Assembly: GCA_016700335.1 (NCBI GenBank)
Contig: CP065014.1
Span: forward strand, 1,029,001 to 1,093,000
Length of the DNA stretch: 64,000 bases
From: Chlorobiota bacterium
GTDB taxonomy: Bacteria; Bacteroidota; Ignavibacteria; OLB7
Reading direction: 5' to 3'
The notes beneath the pieces were generated by a model. The model worked only from the letters and a program-made list of their open reading frames with translations. It searched no databases and was not told the DNA's origin. The position numbers and the translations under genes were made by a program. Shown piece by piece: positions 19,450 through 26,248 of this stretch (its first letter is position 1; the number at the start of each line of letters is the position of its first letter).

Positions 19450-19679
19450 ATAGTCTCTTGTAACAATACTTTAACAGATTCTATCAAAGTTCTAATCTCA
19501 ATAATCTCAGATGGAGATACAGATTTTGATATAGGTTTCTGATAAAAAATTTCGAGTGAATTTAATGAAAGTAATGAATCTGTTAATATAGAAAGGCATG
19601 TAACAATTCTTCCTCCATTTTCTCCATGTTGAAAAATTGCGTTTTCTAATTCATTTGAATAAACTTTTGGTAAGGACAT
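19440..19679 (-). CDS. Small protein of unknown function
   Basis: A 79-residue soluble protein beginning MSLPKVYSNELENAIFQH. It is probably helical, without a signal peptide, membrane segment or cysteine motif (one Cys only). It lies between topA (convergent) and frr (same strand, 77 bp upstream), but frr has its own terminator-like hairpin, so cotranscription is uncertain. I do not recognise the family. The reading frame has a normal start, and the bidirectional terminator at its end supports a real gene. Confidence 0.5.
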   Translation of the reverse strand: MSLPKVYSNELENAIFQHGENGGRIVTCLSILTDSLLSLNSLEIFYQKPISKSVSPSEIIEIRTLIESVKVLLQETIKK

Positions 19680-19689
19680 TTAATATTAT

Positions 19690-19730
19690 ATAAAAAATAA
19701 AAAAGGTCAAATCAAAAATAGAATGACCTT
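19690..19730 (-). terminator. Terminator of frr
   Basis: On the minus strand aaggtca ... tgacctt forms a 7-bp stem (19703-19709 with 19724-19730), followed by a T-rich tail running to about 19690. Confidence 0.7.
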
Positions 19731-19756
19731 CTAGATATTAATGAAATTTGAATTTT

Positions 19757-20314
19757 CTATACAGTCATAATCTCTTTTTCTTTTTCAAATAATGCTTTTT
19801 CTAATTCAAGTATGTATTTATCAGTAAGTTTTTGAACTGAAGTTTCACCCTCTTTTCTTGTATCTTCACTCATACCCTCTTTCTCAGCATTTTTTAAATC
19901 TTCCATTCCATCACGTCTTGAATTTCTAACACCAATTTTAGATTCTTCTCCAATTTTTTTTGCCATTTTCACAATCTCTTTCCTCCTTTCTTCAGTTAAA
20001 GGTGGTACAACTAATCTAATTACTGATCCATCATTATTTGGAGAAAATCCCAAGTTTGCAGCTATTATGGCTCTTTCAATTTGACCTAATAAATTCTTTT
20101 CCCATGGTTGAATTAGAATTGTGTGAGCATCTGGAGCAGATACAGAGCCAACTTGACTTAATGCAGTTATTGTACCATAATAATCAATTTGTACAGACTC
20201 TAACATTGAAGTAGAAGCTCTACCAGTTCTTAGTTTGCCTAACTCAACTTTACAATGTTCTAATGCTTTTTTCATACCATCTTCAGTGGTATTTAAAATT
20301 AGTTTTAATTCCAT
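19757..20314 (-). CDS. frr: Ribosome recycling factor
   Basis: Splits the post-termination 70S ribosome together with EF-G. Its 185 residues match the family length. The conserved core is present: ALEHCKVELGKLRTGRAS (about residues 15-32), MLESVQIDYYG, the hinge segment with PWEKNLLGQIERAI, the NDGSVIRLVVPPLTEERRKE stretch (about 98-118) and a final helix with ARDGMEDLK-type sequence (NSRRDGMEDLKNAEKEG). It sits 61 bp downstream of pyrH on the same strand, the common pyrH-frr order, and very probably shares its transcript. Confidence 0.96.
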   Translation of the reverse strand: MELKLILNTTEDGMKKALEHCKVELGKLRTGRASTSMLESVQIDYYGTITALSQVGSVSAPDAHTILIQPWEKNLLGQIERAIIAANLGFSPNNDGSVIRLVVPPLTEERRKEIVKMAKKIGEESKIGVRNSRRDGMEDLKNAEKEGMSEDTRKEGETSVQKLTDKYILELEKALFEKEKEIMTV

Positions 20315-20375
20315 ATAAAAATTATATAATTATAAATTTAAAATCTGTAATAAATTGGAGTTAATGAGTTGTAAT

Positions 20376-21116
20376 TTATTCTGATAAAATTGTTTCAACT
20401 TCTCCAACAGTTGTTCCAATTTTTTCTCCATTTATAAATTTCTTTAACACTCCAGCTTTGTCTAAAGTTATAACAGCAATTGGTAATTTATTTTCCTGAC
20501 ACAATGTAATTGCAGTCATATCCATAACTCTTAAATTTTGTTTTAATATATCTTTAAAATTTACAGATAAAAATCTTTTAGCATCTGGATTTTTTTTAGG
20601 ATCACTATCATAAACCCCATCAACACCATTTTTACCCATTACTAATATGTCAGCACTAACTTCAAAAGCTCTTAAAGCAGCAGCAGAATCGGTAGTAAAA
20701 TAAGGATTCCCAGTGCCAGCACCAAACAAAACTATCCTGCCTTTTTCTAAGTGTCTAACAGCTCTTCTTCTAATAAACGGTTCAGCAATTTGTTCCATTC
20801 TAATAGCTGTTTGTAATCTTGTCATCATCCCTTTTTTTTCTAAGGAGTTTTGGAAAGCTAAAGCATTAATTACTGTTCCAAGCATCCCCATATAATCTCC
20901 TGTAGAACGGTCAATTCCTTGAGTTGAAGCGTTCATTCCACGAAAAATATTACCACCACCAACCACAATTGCCACATCAACTCCTAAATCTTTTATTGAT
21001 TTAATTTCATCGCATAAAAAGTCCATTACAGCAGGGTCAATTCCATAACCAGAATTACCCATAAGGGCTTCTCCACTTAACTTTAAAAGAATTCTTTTAT
21101 ATTTGGGAATAATCAT
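20376..21116 (-). CDS. pyrH: UMP kinase
   Basis: Phosphorylates UMP to UDP with ATP, in pyrimidine nucleotide synthesis. It is 246 residues of the amino-acid-kinase fold. Motifs are KRILLKLSGEALMG (residues 5-18), VVGGGNIFRG (about 51-60), GTGNPYFTTDSAAALRA (about 133-149), MGKNGVDGVYDSDPKKNPDA and a C-terminal MDMTAITLCQ. The usual partner frr follows directly; tsf and rpsB, which often precede pyrH, are not here. A -7 box lies 32 bp before the start. Confidence 0.97.
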   Translation of the reverse strand: MIIPKYKRILLKLSGEALMGNSGYGIDPAVMDFLCDEIKSIKDLGVDVAIVVGGGNIFRGMNASTQGIDRSTGDYMGMLGTVINALAFQNSLEKKGMMTRLQTAIRMEQIAEPFIRRRAVRHLEKGRIVLFGAGTGNPYFTTDSAAALRAFEVSADILVMGKNGVDGVYDSDPKKNPDAKRFLSVNFKDILKQNLRVMDMTAITLCQENKLPIAVITLDKAGVLKKFINGEKIGTTVGEVETILSE

Positions 21117-21147
21117 TTAATAGTATCTTATTTTATATAAATTTTTG

Positions 21148-21155
21148 CAAAGATA
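21148..21155 (-). promoter_or_regulatory. Candidate -7 box of the pyrH-frr operon
   Basis: TATCTTTG on the minus strand matches TAnnTTTG and lies 32 bp before the pyrH start codon. No convincing -33 TTG at the right spacing. Confidence 0.45.
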
Positions 21156-21237
21156 TAAAAAATAATTCCAATAATAATTTTCAAAACATTCTTTATTGGA
21201 TTATGATTAAATCAAACTCTTTTAATAAATATAAATG

Positions 21238-21340
21238 TTATGTTTGAATTAAGTTAATTATAGATTTAATTTATTCGCTAATTAATGATAAGTTTGAATT
21301 AAGTTAATTATAGATTTAATTTAATCATTAATTGTTGAGA
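21238..21340 (+). repeat. Tandem 50-bp repeat carrying a -7 box, upstream of cassette 1
   Basis: A unit of about 50 bp (t-a-n-g-tttgaattaagttaa and following) occurs twice in tandem, beginning near 21239 and 21289. Each copy has a TAnnTTTG box: TATGTTTG at 21239-21246 and TAAGTTTG at 21289-21296. One copy of the same unit precedes cassette 2, at 23740 with TAAGTTTG. The 338-bp gap from pyrH to cassette 1 otherwise holds only the conserved leader. Confidence 0.7.
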
Positions 21341-21455
21341 ACAAAACCTTAATAGACCCCGACTACAAAGAGATGTAGTTAAAGCATAAATATCTAAAAA
21401 TTGCCGATTCATAAAGGGATAAATAATTTACAACGTTTTTAAATTACAAATTGAA
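21332..21455 (+). promoter_or_regulatory. Conserved 5' leader of cassette 1
   Basis: This untranslated stretch is nearly identical to 23785-23906 before cassette 2, with the only cluster of changes around the hairpin. A small hairpin actaca/tgtagt (21362-21367 with 21374-21379) is kept in copy 2 as ctaca/tgtag although the surrounding bases changed. This suggests a leader element acting at the RNA level; no known riboswitch class is recognised. Confidence 0.5.
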
Positions 21456-22199
21456 ATGAAACAAAAAGAAATCAAAACCTTGAGCCTAAAAGGTTCGGCA
21501 AGGAACACAGAGAGCCATAGCACCACACTGCGAAATAATAAAATATTCATAACATTAATTTTCTTAATTTATTTTGTAATTAATTTTGATCTTTATTCAA
21601 AAATTGAAACTCCTACCTTACCTCCTCCAAGCCCATGCGTTGGTTGTCAAAATTTATATTGGTATAGTATACCATTAAATTTTACATATAAATGTCCGGA
21701 TAGTACAAATTGTTATATGGTTGTAACATTTGAAATAGCATTAGGTTGTGCTACTTGTGAAGTTTGGATTGATAGTATATCAGAACCCACGAATTGTTCT
21801 TGTTCTGGAAGTTATGATTATAATTTAGAATTTAAAGCAGCTGTTGCTGCAATACTGAATTATATGAGCACACCACCAACCTTGTGCCAAAGTACAATTC
21901 ATATTTACACCTCAACATGTTGGATTACATCAGAACCAATCATAGTTGGAATAGGAGCAAATGGACAACCAATAACAATGGAATTTACTACACCATGTGG
22001 AGAGAATTGTTGTAAAAATACTTATGATTTAACAACAGTACCACCTACTTATTTAGGCACAATAGTATACAATAATGGCATAGATACTTGTTTCCCAGTA
22101 TGGGGAATAAGGAAATCAAATGTATGCTATAAAATAGAATGCGAAGATTTTATACCATATGCAAGATTAAAAGATAAAAGATTAACACAAACAAAATAA
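21456..22199 (+). CDS. Secreted 16-cysteine protein, cassette copy 1
   Basis: A 247-residue protein of unknown function. The first 28 residues (MKQKEIKTLSLKGSARNTES...) are hydrophilic and are followed by a hydrophobic signal segment (IFITLIFLIYFVINFDLYS, about residues 30-48), an unusually late position for a signal peptide. The mature part has 16 cysteines: two C-x2-C pairs, a C-x-C, a C-x3-CC cluster and a final C-x4-C. The same 16 occur in the same order in copy 2, so they probably form disulfides in the periplasm or outside the cell. There is no T9SS tail. It is followed 7 bp later by the Asp-box T9SS protein gene, so the two are very likely cotranscribed and may act together. The N-terminal leader codes through one unit of the octamer that is expanded in copy 2. 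Confidence 0.75.
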   Translation: MKQKEIKTLSLKGSARNTESHSTTLRNNKIFITLIFLIYFVINFDLYSKIETPTLPPPSPCVGCQNLYWYSIPLNFTYKCPDSTNCYMVVTFEIALGCATCEVWIDSISEPTNCSCSGSYDYNLEFKAAVAAILNYMSTPPTLCQSTIHIYTSTCWITSEPIIVGIGANGQPITMEFTTPCGENCCKNTYDLTTVPPTYLGTIVYNNGIDTCFPVWGIRKSNVCYKIECEDFIPYARLKDKRLTQTK

Positions 22200-22206
22200 A
22201 ACTAAT

Positions 22207-23640
22207 ATGAAAAATTATATTACAATAATAATAGTTTTTTATTTTGTAACTATTTCACTAAAATCACAACCGCATATTTGGAAAGAAGTATTATTTATAC
22301 CAAGTGATATTTATTTTGCAAATTTTTATAACGGAGTAGTACTTGATTCAAATAACGTGATTGTACCATATTCAGCAAAGGATATAGAGGGAATTGATGG
22401 CACTGTATTGGGATTAATAAGTACGAGTAATGGTGGATTAACATGGGAACATATACTAAAAAATTTTAAAGTTGAAGGCACAAAAACTACCATTTGGCCA
22501 ACAGTAGTAGAATATGTTTCAAATGAAGATATATTCGTTGGAGCTAAATCTAATTACATATTAAAAACAAACGATGGTGGTAAATCATGGACACCAATTT
22601 TGTTGCCATATTTGAAAAGAACAGATTCTTATGGTTATGATGAAGTAGTTTTACTAAGTATGTACGATAAAAATTATGGAATAGCATTGTCTGATAGTGA
22701 ACCATTCAGTGTAGCAACAAAATTATATTCAACAAAGGATGGATGGAAAACATTTAAAGAGGTTAAAGTACCACAAGACTATTATATAATACAAGCATCA
22801 TCAGGAACATATTCAGGTTATATAAAGTGTTTAGGTAAAAATATATTCGTCTGTAAAATATTAAATAAGAAAACCAAAAAGAATGAATACTTAGCAAGAA
22901 CTACAGATGGAGGAGAAACATGGAAAATAATAGAAGATCCAGTAAATTCGTATATACCAAAAGACTCAATACAAGGCAGAACAATTAAATTTTTAGATAC
23001 ACTTAACGGATGGTGTTTAGGTCATATATATCCAAAGGATGTAATTAAGGAAACAACACATGGATATATATCAAAAACAACAGATGGAGGAAATAGTTGG
23101 CAATTTGTGGAACATATAGAAATGCCAATAGACCCAGATACAATAAACCATAATAGAAATAATTATTATATGGATTATTTTAGAAACGATAAAAATTTTA
23201 TGTTAGCAACCCCATTTTCAAGTAGAAGAGATAAATTAGGGAAATGGTTAATAGATAGTACAGAAGAAGTATTATACTGGAGAAAGTTTTATTATAAAAG
23301 CAAATACAATATAACACCAATATATATGGGAGTAAACGAAAGCAAAGTATATAAAGATTTCGGAGAATATACACCATCTAATATAATAGAATATGGAATA
23401 GCAATAAACGTAAGTATAACCCCAAACCCAGCCCACAACAAAGCCACAATACAAATAGAGAAAGATAAAGGAGAAGGGAATGTAAGTTTATATAATATAT
23501 TAGGTGAGCAAGTAAAGAGAAAAGACTTTTTAAATGAAAGCCCTATAAGCCTTGATTTAAGCGGTATTCCAGCAGGATGTTATAATGCAGTAATAAAAAC
23601 AAAATGTGGAATAACTATAAAGAAAATAATAGTTGAGTAA
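22207..23640 (+). CDS. Asp-box (Ycf48/sialidase-like) T9SS protein, cassette copy 1
   Basis: A 477-residue secreted protein. The signal peptide is about residues 1-21 (cleavage after LKSQ). The body is a beta-propeller-type repeat with Asp-box motifs: SNGGLTW (about 77), NDGGKSW (about 123), TDGGETW (about 235) and TDGGNSW (about 294). These turns mark Ycf48, Vps10/sortilin and sialidase-like propellers; they are structural and do not prove an enzymatic role. The last 80 residues are a T9SS type A sorting domain (ITPNPAHNKATIQIEK ... GCYNAVIKT ... KKIIVE). The 3' 295 bp are nearly identical to those of copy 2. Most codons end in A, unlike neighbouring housekeeping genes. Confidence 0.85.
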   Translation: MKNYITIIIVFYFVTISLKSQPHIWKEVLFIPSDIYFANFYNGVVLDSNNVIVPYSAKDIEGIDGTVLGLISTSNGGLTWEHILKNFKVEGTKTTIWPTVVEYVSNEDIFVGAKSNYILKTNDGGKSWTPILLPYLKRTDSYGYDEVVLLSMYDKNYGIALSDSEPFSVATKLYSTKDGWKTFKEVKVPQDYYIIQASSGTYSGYIKCLGKNIFVCKILNKKTKKNEYLARTTDGGETWKIIEDPVNSYIPKDSIQGRTIKFLDTLNGWCLGHIYPKDVIKETTHGYISKTTDGGNSWQFVEHIEMPIDPDTINHNRNNYYMDYFRNDKNFMLATPFSSRRDKLGKWLIDSTEEVLYWRKFYYKSKYNITPIYMGVNESKVYKDFGEYTPSNIIEYGIAINVSITPNPAHNKATIQIEKDKGEGNVSLYNILGEQVKRKDFLNESPISLDLSGIPAGCYNAVIKTKCGITIKKIIVE

Positions 23641-23650
23641 ACTTAAATTA
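23356..23650 (+). repeat. 3' conserved block of the cassette, copy 1
   Basis: These 295 bp, covering the T9SS sorting domain, the stop codon and the first bases after it, match 25845-26139 with four visible substitutions. The coding regions just upstream of the block are strongly diverged, so identity starts abruptly. Confidence 0.9.
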
Positions 23651-23663
23651 ATTTATAAGAACA

Positions 23664-23692
23664 AAACTCCTAGCAAAAAAAGTGAGGAGTTT
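23664..23692 (+). terminator. Hairpin after cassette 1, possible terminator
   Basis: Stem aaactcct/aggagttt (8 bp) with a 13-nt loop, 24 bp after the stop. It is followed by A-rich and not T-rich DNA, so termination here is doubtful. The rest of the 266-bp gap to cassette 2 is the repeat-derived leader. Confidence 0.35.
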
Positions 23693-23739
23693 AATAAAAA
23701 AAATAATTAATAAAAAGAATTTAAATAAAAGATAAATGT

Positions 23740-23906
23740 TAAGTTTGAATTAAGTTAATTATTGATTAAATTTATTCATTAATTATTGAGAACAAAACCT
23801 TAAAAGACCCCTACAACAAAGAGATGTAGTTAAAGCATAAATATCTAAAAATTGCCGATTCATAAAGGGATAAATAATTTACAACGTTTTTAAATTACAA
23901 ATTGAA
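23740..23906 (+). promoter_or_regulatory. -7 box and conserved 5' leader of cassette 2
   Basis: TAAGTTTG at 23740-23747 matches TAnnTTTG and sits in the single copy of the 50-bp unit. From about 23785 to the ATG at 23907 the sequence follows the cassette 1 leader almost base for base. Hairpin ctaca/tgtag is at 23811-23815 with 23825-23829. Confidence 0.5.
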
Positions 23907-24733
23907 ATGAAACAAAAAGAAATCAAAGCCTTGAGCCTAAAAGGTTCGGCAAGGAACACAGAGCCACAGAGCCACAGAGCCACAGAGCAACAGAGCCACA
24001 GAGCAACAGAGCCACAGAGCGTAGTAGAATCTTTAAACAAATTTTATTAACATTAATAATTTTTATTGGGATTATTAATATTTCAAGCTCACAAGAAAAT
24101 GGAGATATACCTGGTCCAAGACCAAGTGATTGTGTATTATGCAGAAGTAATAGTTGGATAAAGAAATCATTAGATATAGATATTTGTCCTCAAGTTCCAA
24201 ACCAACCAGGATGTAAAATTACAATAACTTATTTCATACCATTACATACACAAAACGATATTTACGATTGTGGTTATTGTGAAGTTTATATAGGTGAAAT
24301 TGAGATTCCAAATGGAAGTTGTAGTTGTACATTGCCAATCAATTTATTTAATTTTATAATTCTTAAAGCAGTTAAAAATTATATTTCAATTGATTATTTT
24401 TGTAGATTTCAAACAATCCAATCATATAATTCAACTTGTTACGAAAAAGTATTAAATTTACCAACAGTTCAAAACCAAAATGCAAATGGATATAAACTTA
24501 AACCTTGTGGTACTTCTTGCTGTAGAAGGACAATAATGTATTCAGATGAAGGAAATTATATTTCTAAAGCTGTAAGAATAGGTATAAATGACAATTGTTT
24601 AGCAGATGTACCAATTCAAAACTGGGTTCCTGGATTATGTTTTGATACAAATTGTGATGTTCCAATTGGAGATGGCGATCAAAATTTAGTTTTAAATTTT
24701 AAAGAATCTAATTTAAAGAATGAAAATAGATAA
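23907..24733 (+). pseudogene. 16-cysteine secreted protein, cassette copy 2; out of frame at an octamer repeat (candidate phase-OFF gene)
   Basis: ATG 23907 begins MKQKEIKALSLKGSARNTE, as in copy 1, but reading through the octamer tract meets TAA at 24048-24050 (47 residues). The homologous body is open in another frame from 23906 to the stop at 24731-24733. It reads a signal segment (IFKQILLTLIIFIGIINISSS) and then a mature region whose 16 cysteines match copy 1 in order and grouping. That frame has no ATG, GTG or TTG before the signal segment; its first is TTG at 24332, inside the protein. Removing one octamer or adding two would join ATG and body. It is either a switched-off phase-variable gene or a recent frameshift. 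An assembly error in repeat number must be excluded. The end overlaps the next gene by 14 bp. Confidence 0.7.
23957..24020 (+). repeat. Octanucleotide tandem repeat, eight units of (c/a)acagagc
   Basis: Eight consecutive 8-bp units: 1-4, 6 and 8 read cacagagc, while 5 and 7 read aacagagc. Copy 1 has only one unit at the same place. The tract lies inside the coding region, between the start codon and the signal peptide. Because 8 is not a multiple of 3, each gain or loss shifts the frame. The frame is open with 4, 7 or 10 units and closed with the 8 seen here. Confidence 0.92.
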
Positions 24734-26129
24734 AAATAGAATGAAATCAATAATTGTCTTTTTAATTTTTATAAATTTAGATGTTTATTCCCAAAAAGTA
24801 CATATTTGGAAAAAGGTTTTTGACTTTAATAATGTATATATAGGTCGAATAATTGATGCTGAAATAATAGACTCATTAAATTCTATAGTTTTAGTTTCAG
24901 AATCCACAAATTTAATAAAATACAAGATAAAAAAATCAACTGACAGAGGTAAATCATGGGAAGAAATAAATTCAAACTTTCAATTTGAACCACAATGTTT
25001 ATCATCACCAAAAATTAATACAATATACATAGGAGGACCATCAAGAAATTTGTTAATAACCAAGAATAATGGATTGGATTGGGAAAATAAAAAATTGAAA
25101 GTTGGAAAAATTAGTGATGGTTATTCTGTATTTTTAATATCAATGTATAATGAAAATGAAGGAATTGCCTTGTTAACTCAAGATGTATTTTATGGCTTAA
25201 CAGAATTATATTCCACAAATGATGGATGGAAAACATATGAAAAAGTAAAACCACCAAATGGATTTAGTTTTGTAAATCCTTTAGCATTTCGAAAACCATA
25301 TATCAAATGTATTTCAAAGGGTGTTTATTTTACAAATGTAATAGAAAAATCAGATACAATGCAAAAGGAACAATTAGCATTATCTAAAAATAGTGGTGAA
25401 AGTTGGCAGATAATATCAAAATCTAGTATATTTAAAGAACCATCAGACAGTATTCGAGGAAATTCATTCGATTTCATAGATTCTGTAAATGGTTATGCAT
25501 TTGGAGATCTCAATGTAAATAATGATTCTATGCCATGGGGCATACTATCTAAAACAACCAATGGAGGACAAACTTGGGATAAAAAAAATGTTTTCACATT
25601 ACCATATATTGTAATTAATCCAATTAAAGGTGCAGTTTATAATGGTGGAATAAGTGTTAAAAATGATACAACAGGAATAATTGCAATGCCTTTTGCAAGT
25701 AGATTTTATAATAATGAAAATAAATTAAGGATTGATTCAGTAGAATTAGAATCTTGGTTTAGCAGGTTATTTGTAAAATCTAGAGGTAAAATAGAATCAT
25801 ATTTAGCTTACACATCATTTGAAAAAGTAGATAATTTACTAGCAGATTTCGGAGAATATACACCATCTAATATAATAGAATATGGAATAGCAATAAACGT
25901 AAGTATAACCCCAAACCCAGCCCACAACGAAGCCACAATACAAATAGAGAAAGATAAAGGAGAAGGGAATGTAAGTTTATATAATCTATTAGGTGAGCAA
26001 GTAAAGAGAAAAGACTTTTTACATGAAAGCCCTATAAGCCTTGACTTAAGCGGTATTCCAGCAGGATGTTATAATGCAGTAATAAAAACAAAATGTGGAA
26101 TAACTATAAAGAAAATAATAGTTGAGTAA
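24720..26129 (+). CDS. Asp-box (Ycf48/sialidase-like) T9SS protein, cassette copy 2
   Basis: A 469-residue paralogue of the cassette 1 protein. A signal peptide spans about residues 1-24 (ending VYSQ). Asp-box turns are at TDRGKSW (about 74), KNNGLDW (about 117), KNSGESW (about 225) and TNGGQTW (about 282), with a T9SS type A sorting domain over the last 80 residues. The propeller part is strongly diverged from copy 1, whereas the sorting domain is nearly identical at DNA level. ATG 24720 overlaps the preceding gene's end by 14 bp; ATG 24741 (MKSIIVFLIF) gives a more typical signal peptide and may be the true start. Overlap with the phase-variable gene raises the possibility of translational coupling. 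Confidence 0.85.
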   Translation: MKIDKNRMKSIIVFLIFINLDVYSQKVHIWKKVFDFNNVYIGRIIDAEIIDSLNSIVLVSESTNLIKYKIKKSTDRGKSWEEINSNFQFEPQCLSSPKINTIYIGGPSRNLLITKNNGLDWENKKLKVGKISDGYSVFLISMYNENEGIALLTQDVFYGLTELYSTNDGWKTYEKVKPPNGFSFVNPLAFRKPYIKCISKGVYFTNVIEKSDTMQKEQLALSKNSGESWQIISKSSIFKEPSDSIRGNSFDFIDSVNGYAFGDLNVNNDSMPWGILSKTTNGGQTWDKKNVFTLPYIVINPIKGAVYNGGISVKNDTTGIIAMPFASRFYNNENKLRIDSVELESWFSRLFVKSRGKIESYLAYTSFEKVDNLLADFGEYTPSNIIEYGIAINVSITPNPAHNEATIQIEKDKGEGNVSLYNLLGEQVKRKDFLHESPISLDLSGIPAGCYNAVIKTKCGITIKKIIVE

Positions 26130-26139
26130 ACTTAAATTA
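25845..26139 (+). repeat. 3' conserved block of the cassette, copy 2
   Basis: Matches 23356-23650 over 295 bp with four visible substitutions, two of which change residues in the sorting domain. Confidence 0.9.
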
Positions 26140-26152
26140 AAATTCAAATTTG

Positions 26153-26186
26153 AAATCCTTTCAATTAATTGAGAGGATTTTTTTTT
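26153..26186 (+). terminator. Terminator after cassette 2
   Basis: Self-complementary stretch aaatcctttcaatt/aattgagaggattt (one wobble pair), followed directly by a T-run. Confidence 0.8.
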
Positions 26187-26212
26187 ATAATGTTCAAACC
26201 CAATTTGATTTA

Positions 26213-26220
26213 TAATTTTG
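26213..26220 (+). promoter_or_regulatory. Candidate -7 box of the UbiD-type gene
   Basis: TAATTTTG fits TAnnTTTG, 28 bp before the TTG start. The -33 region is not convincing. Confidence 0.4.
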
Positions 26221-26248
26221 CATAAATCAAATAATAATAAAAAATACA

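Noticed and set aside
23957..24020. CRISPR array
   Set aside because: The units are 8 bp and directly contiguous with no spacers; it is a coding microsatellite.
24332..24733. A separate 133-residue gene starting at TTG 24332
   Set aside because: It is the C-terminal part of the 16-cysteine protein; the same frame is open upstream through a signal peptide and half of the conserved cysteines.
21117..26190. Transposon or integron carrying the duplicated cassettes
   Set aside because: No transposase, integrase, inverted terminal repeats or attachment-like sites were found at the cassette ends.
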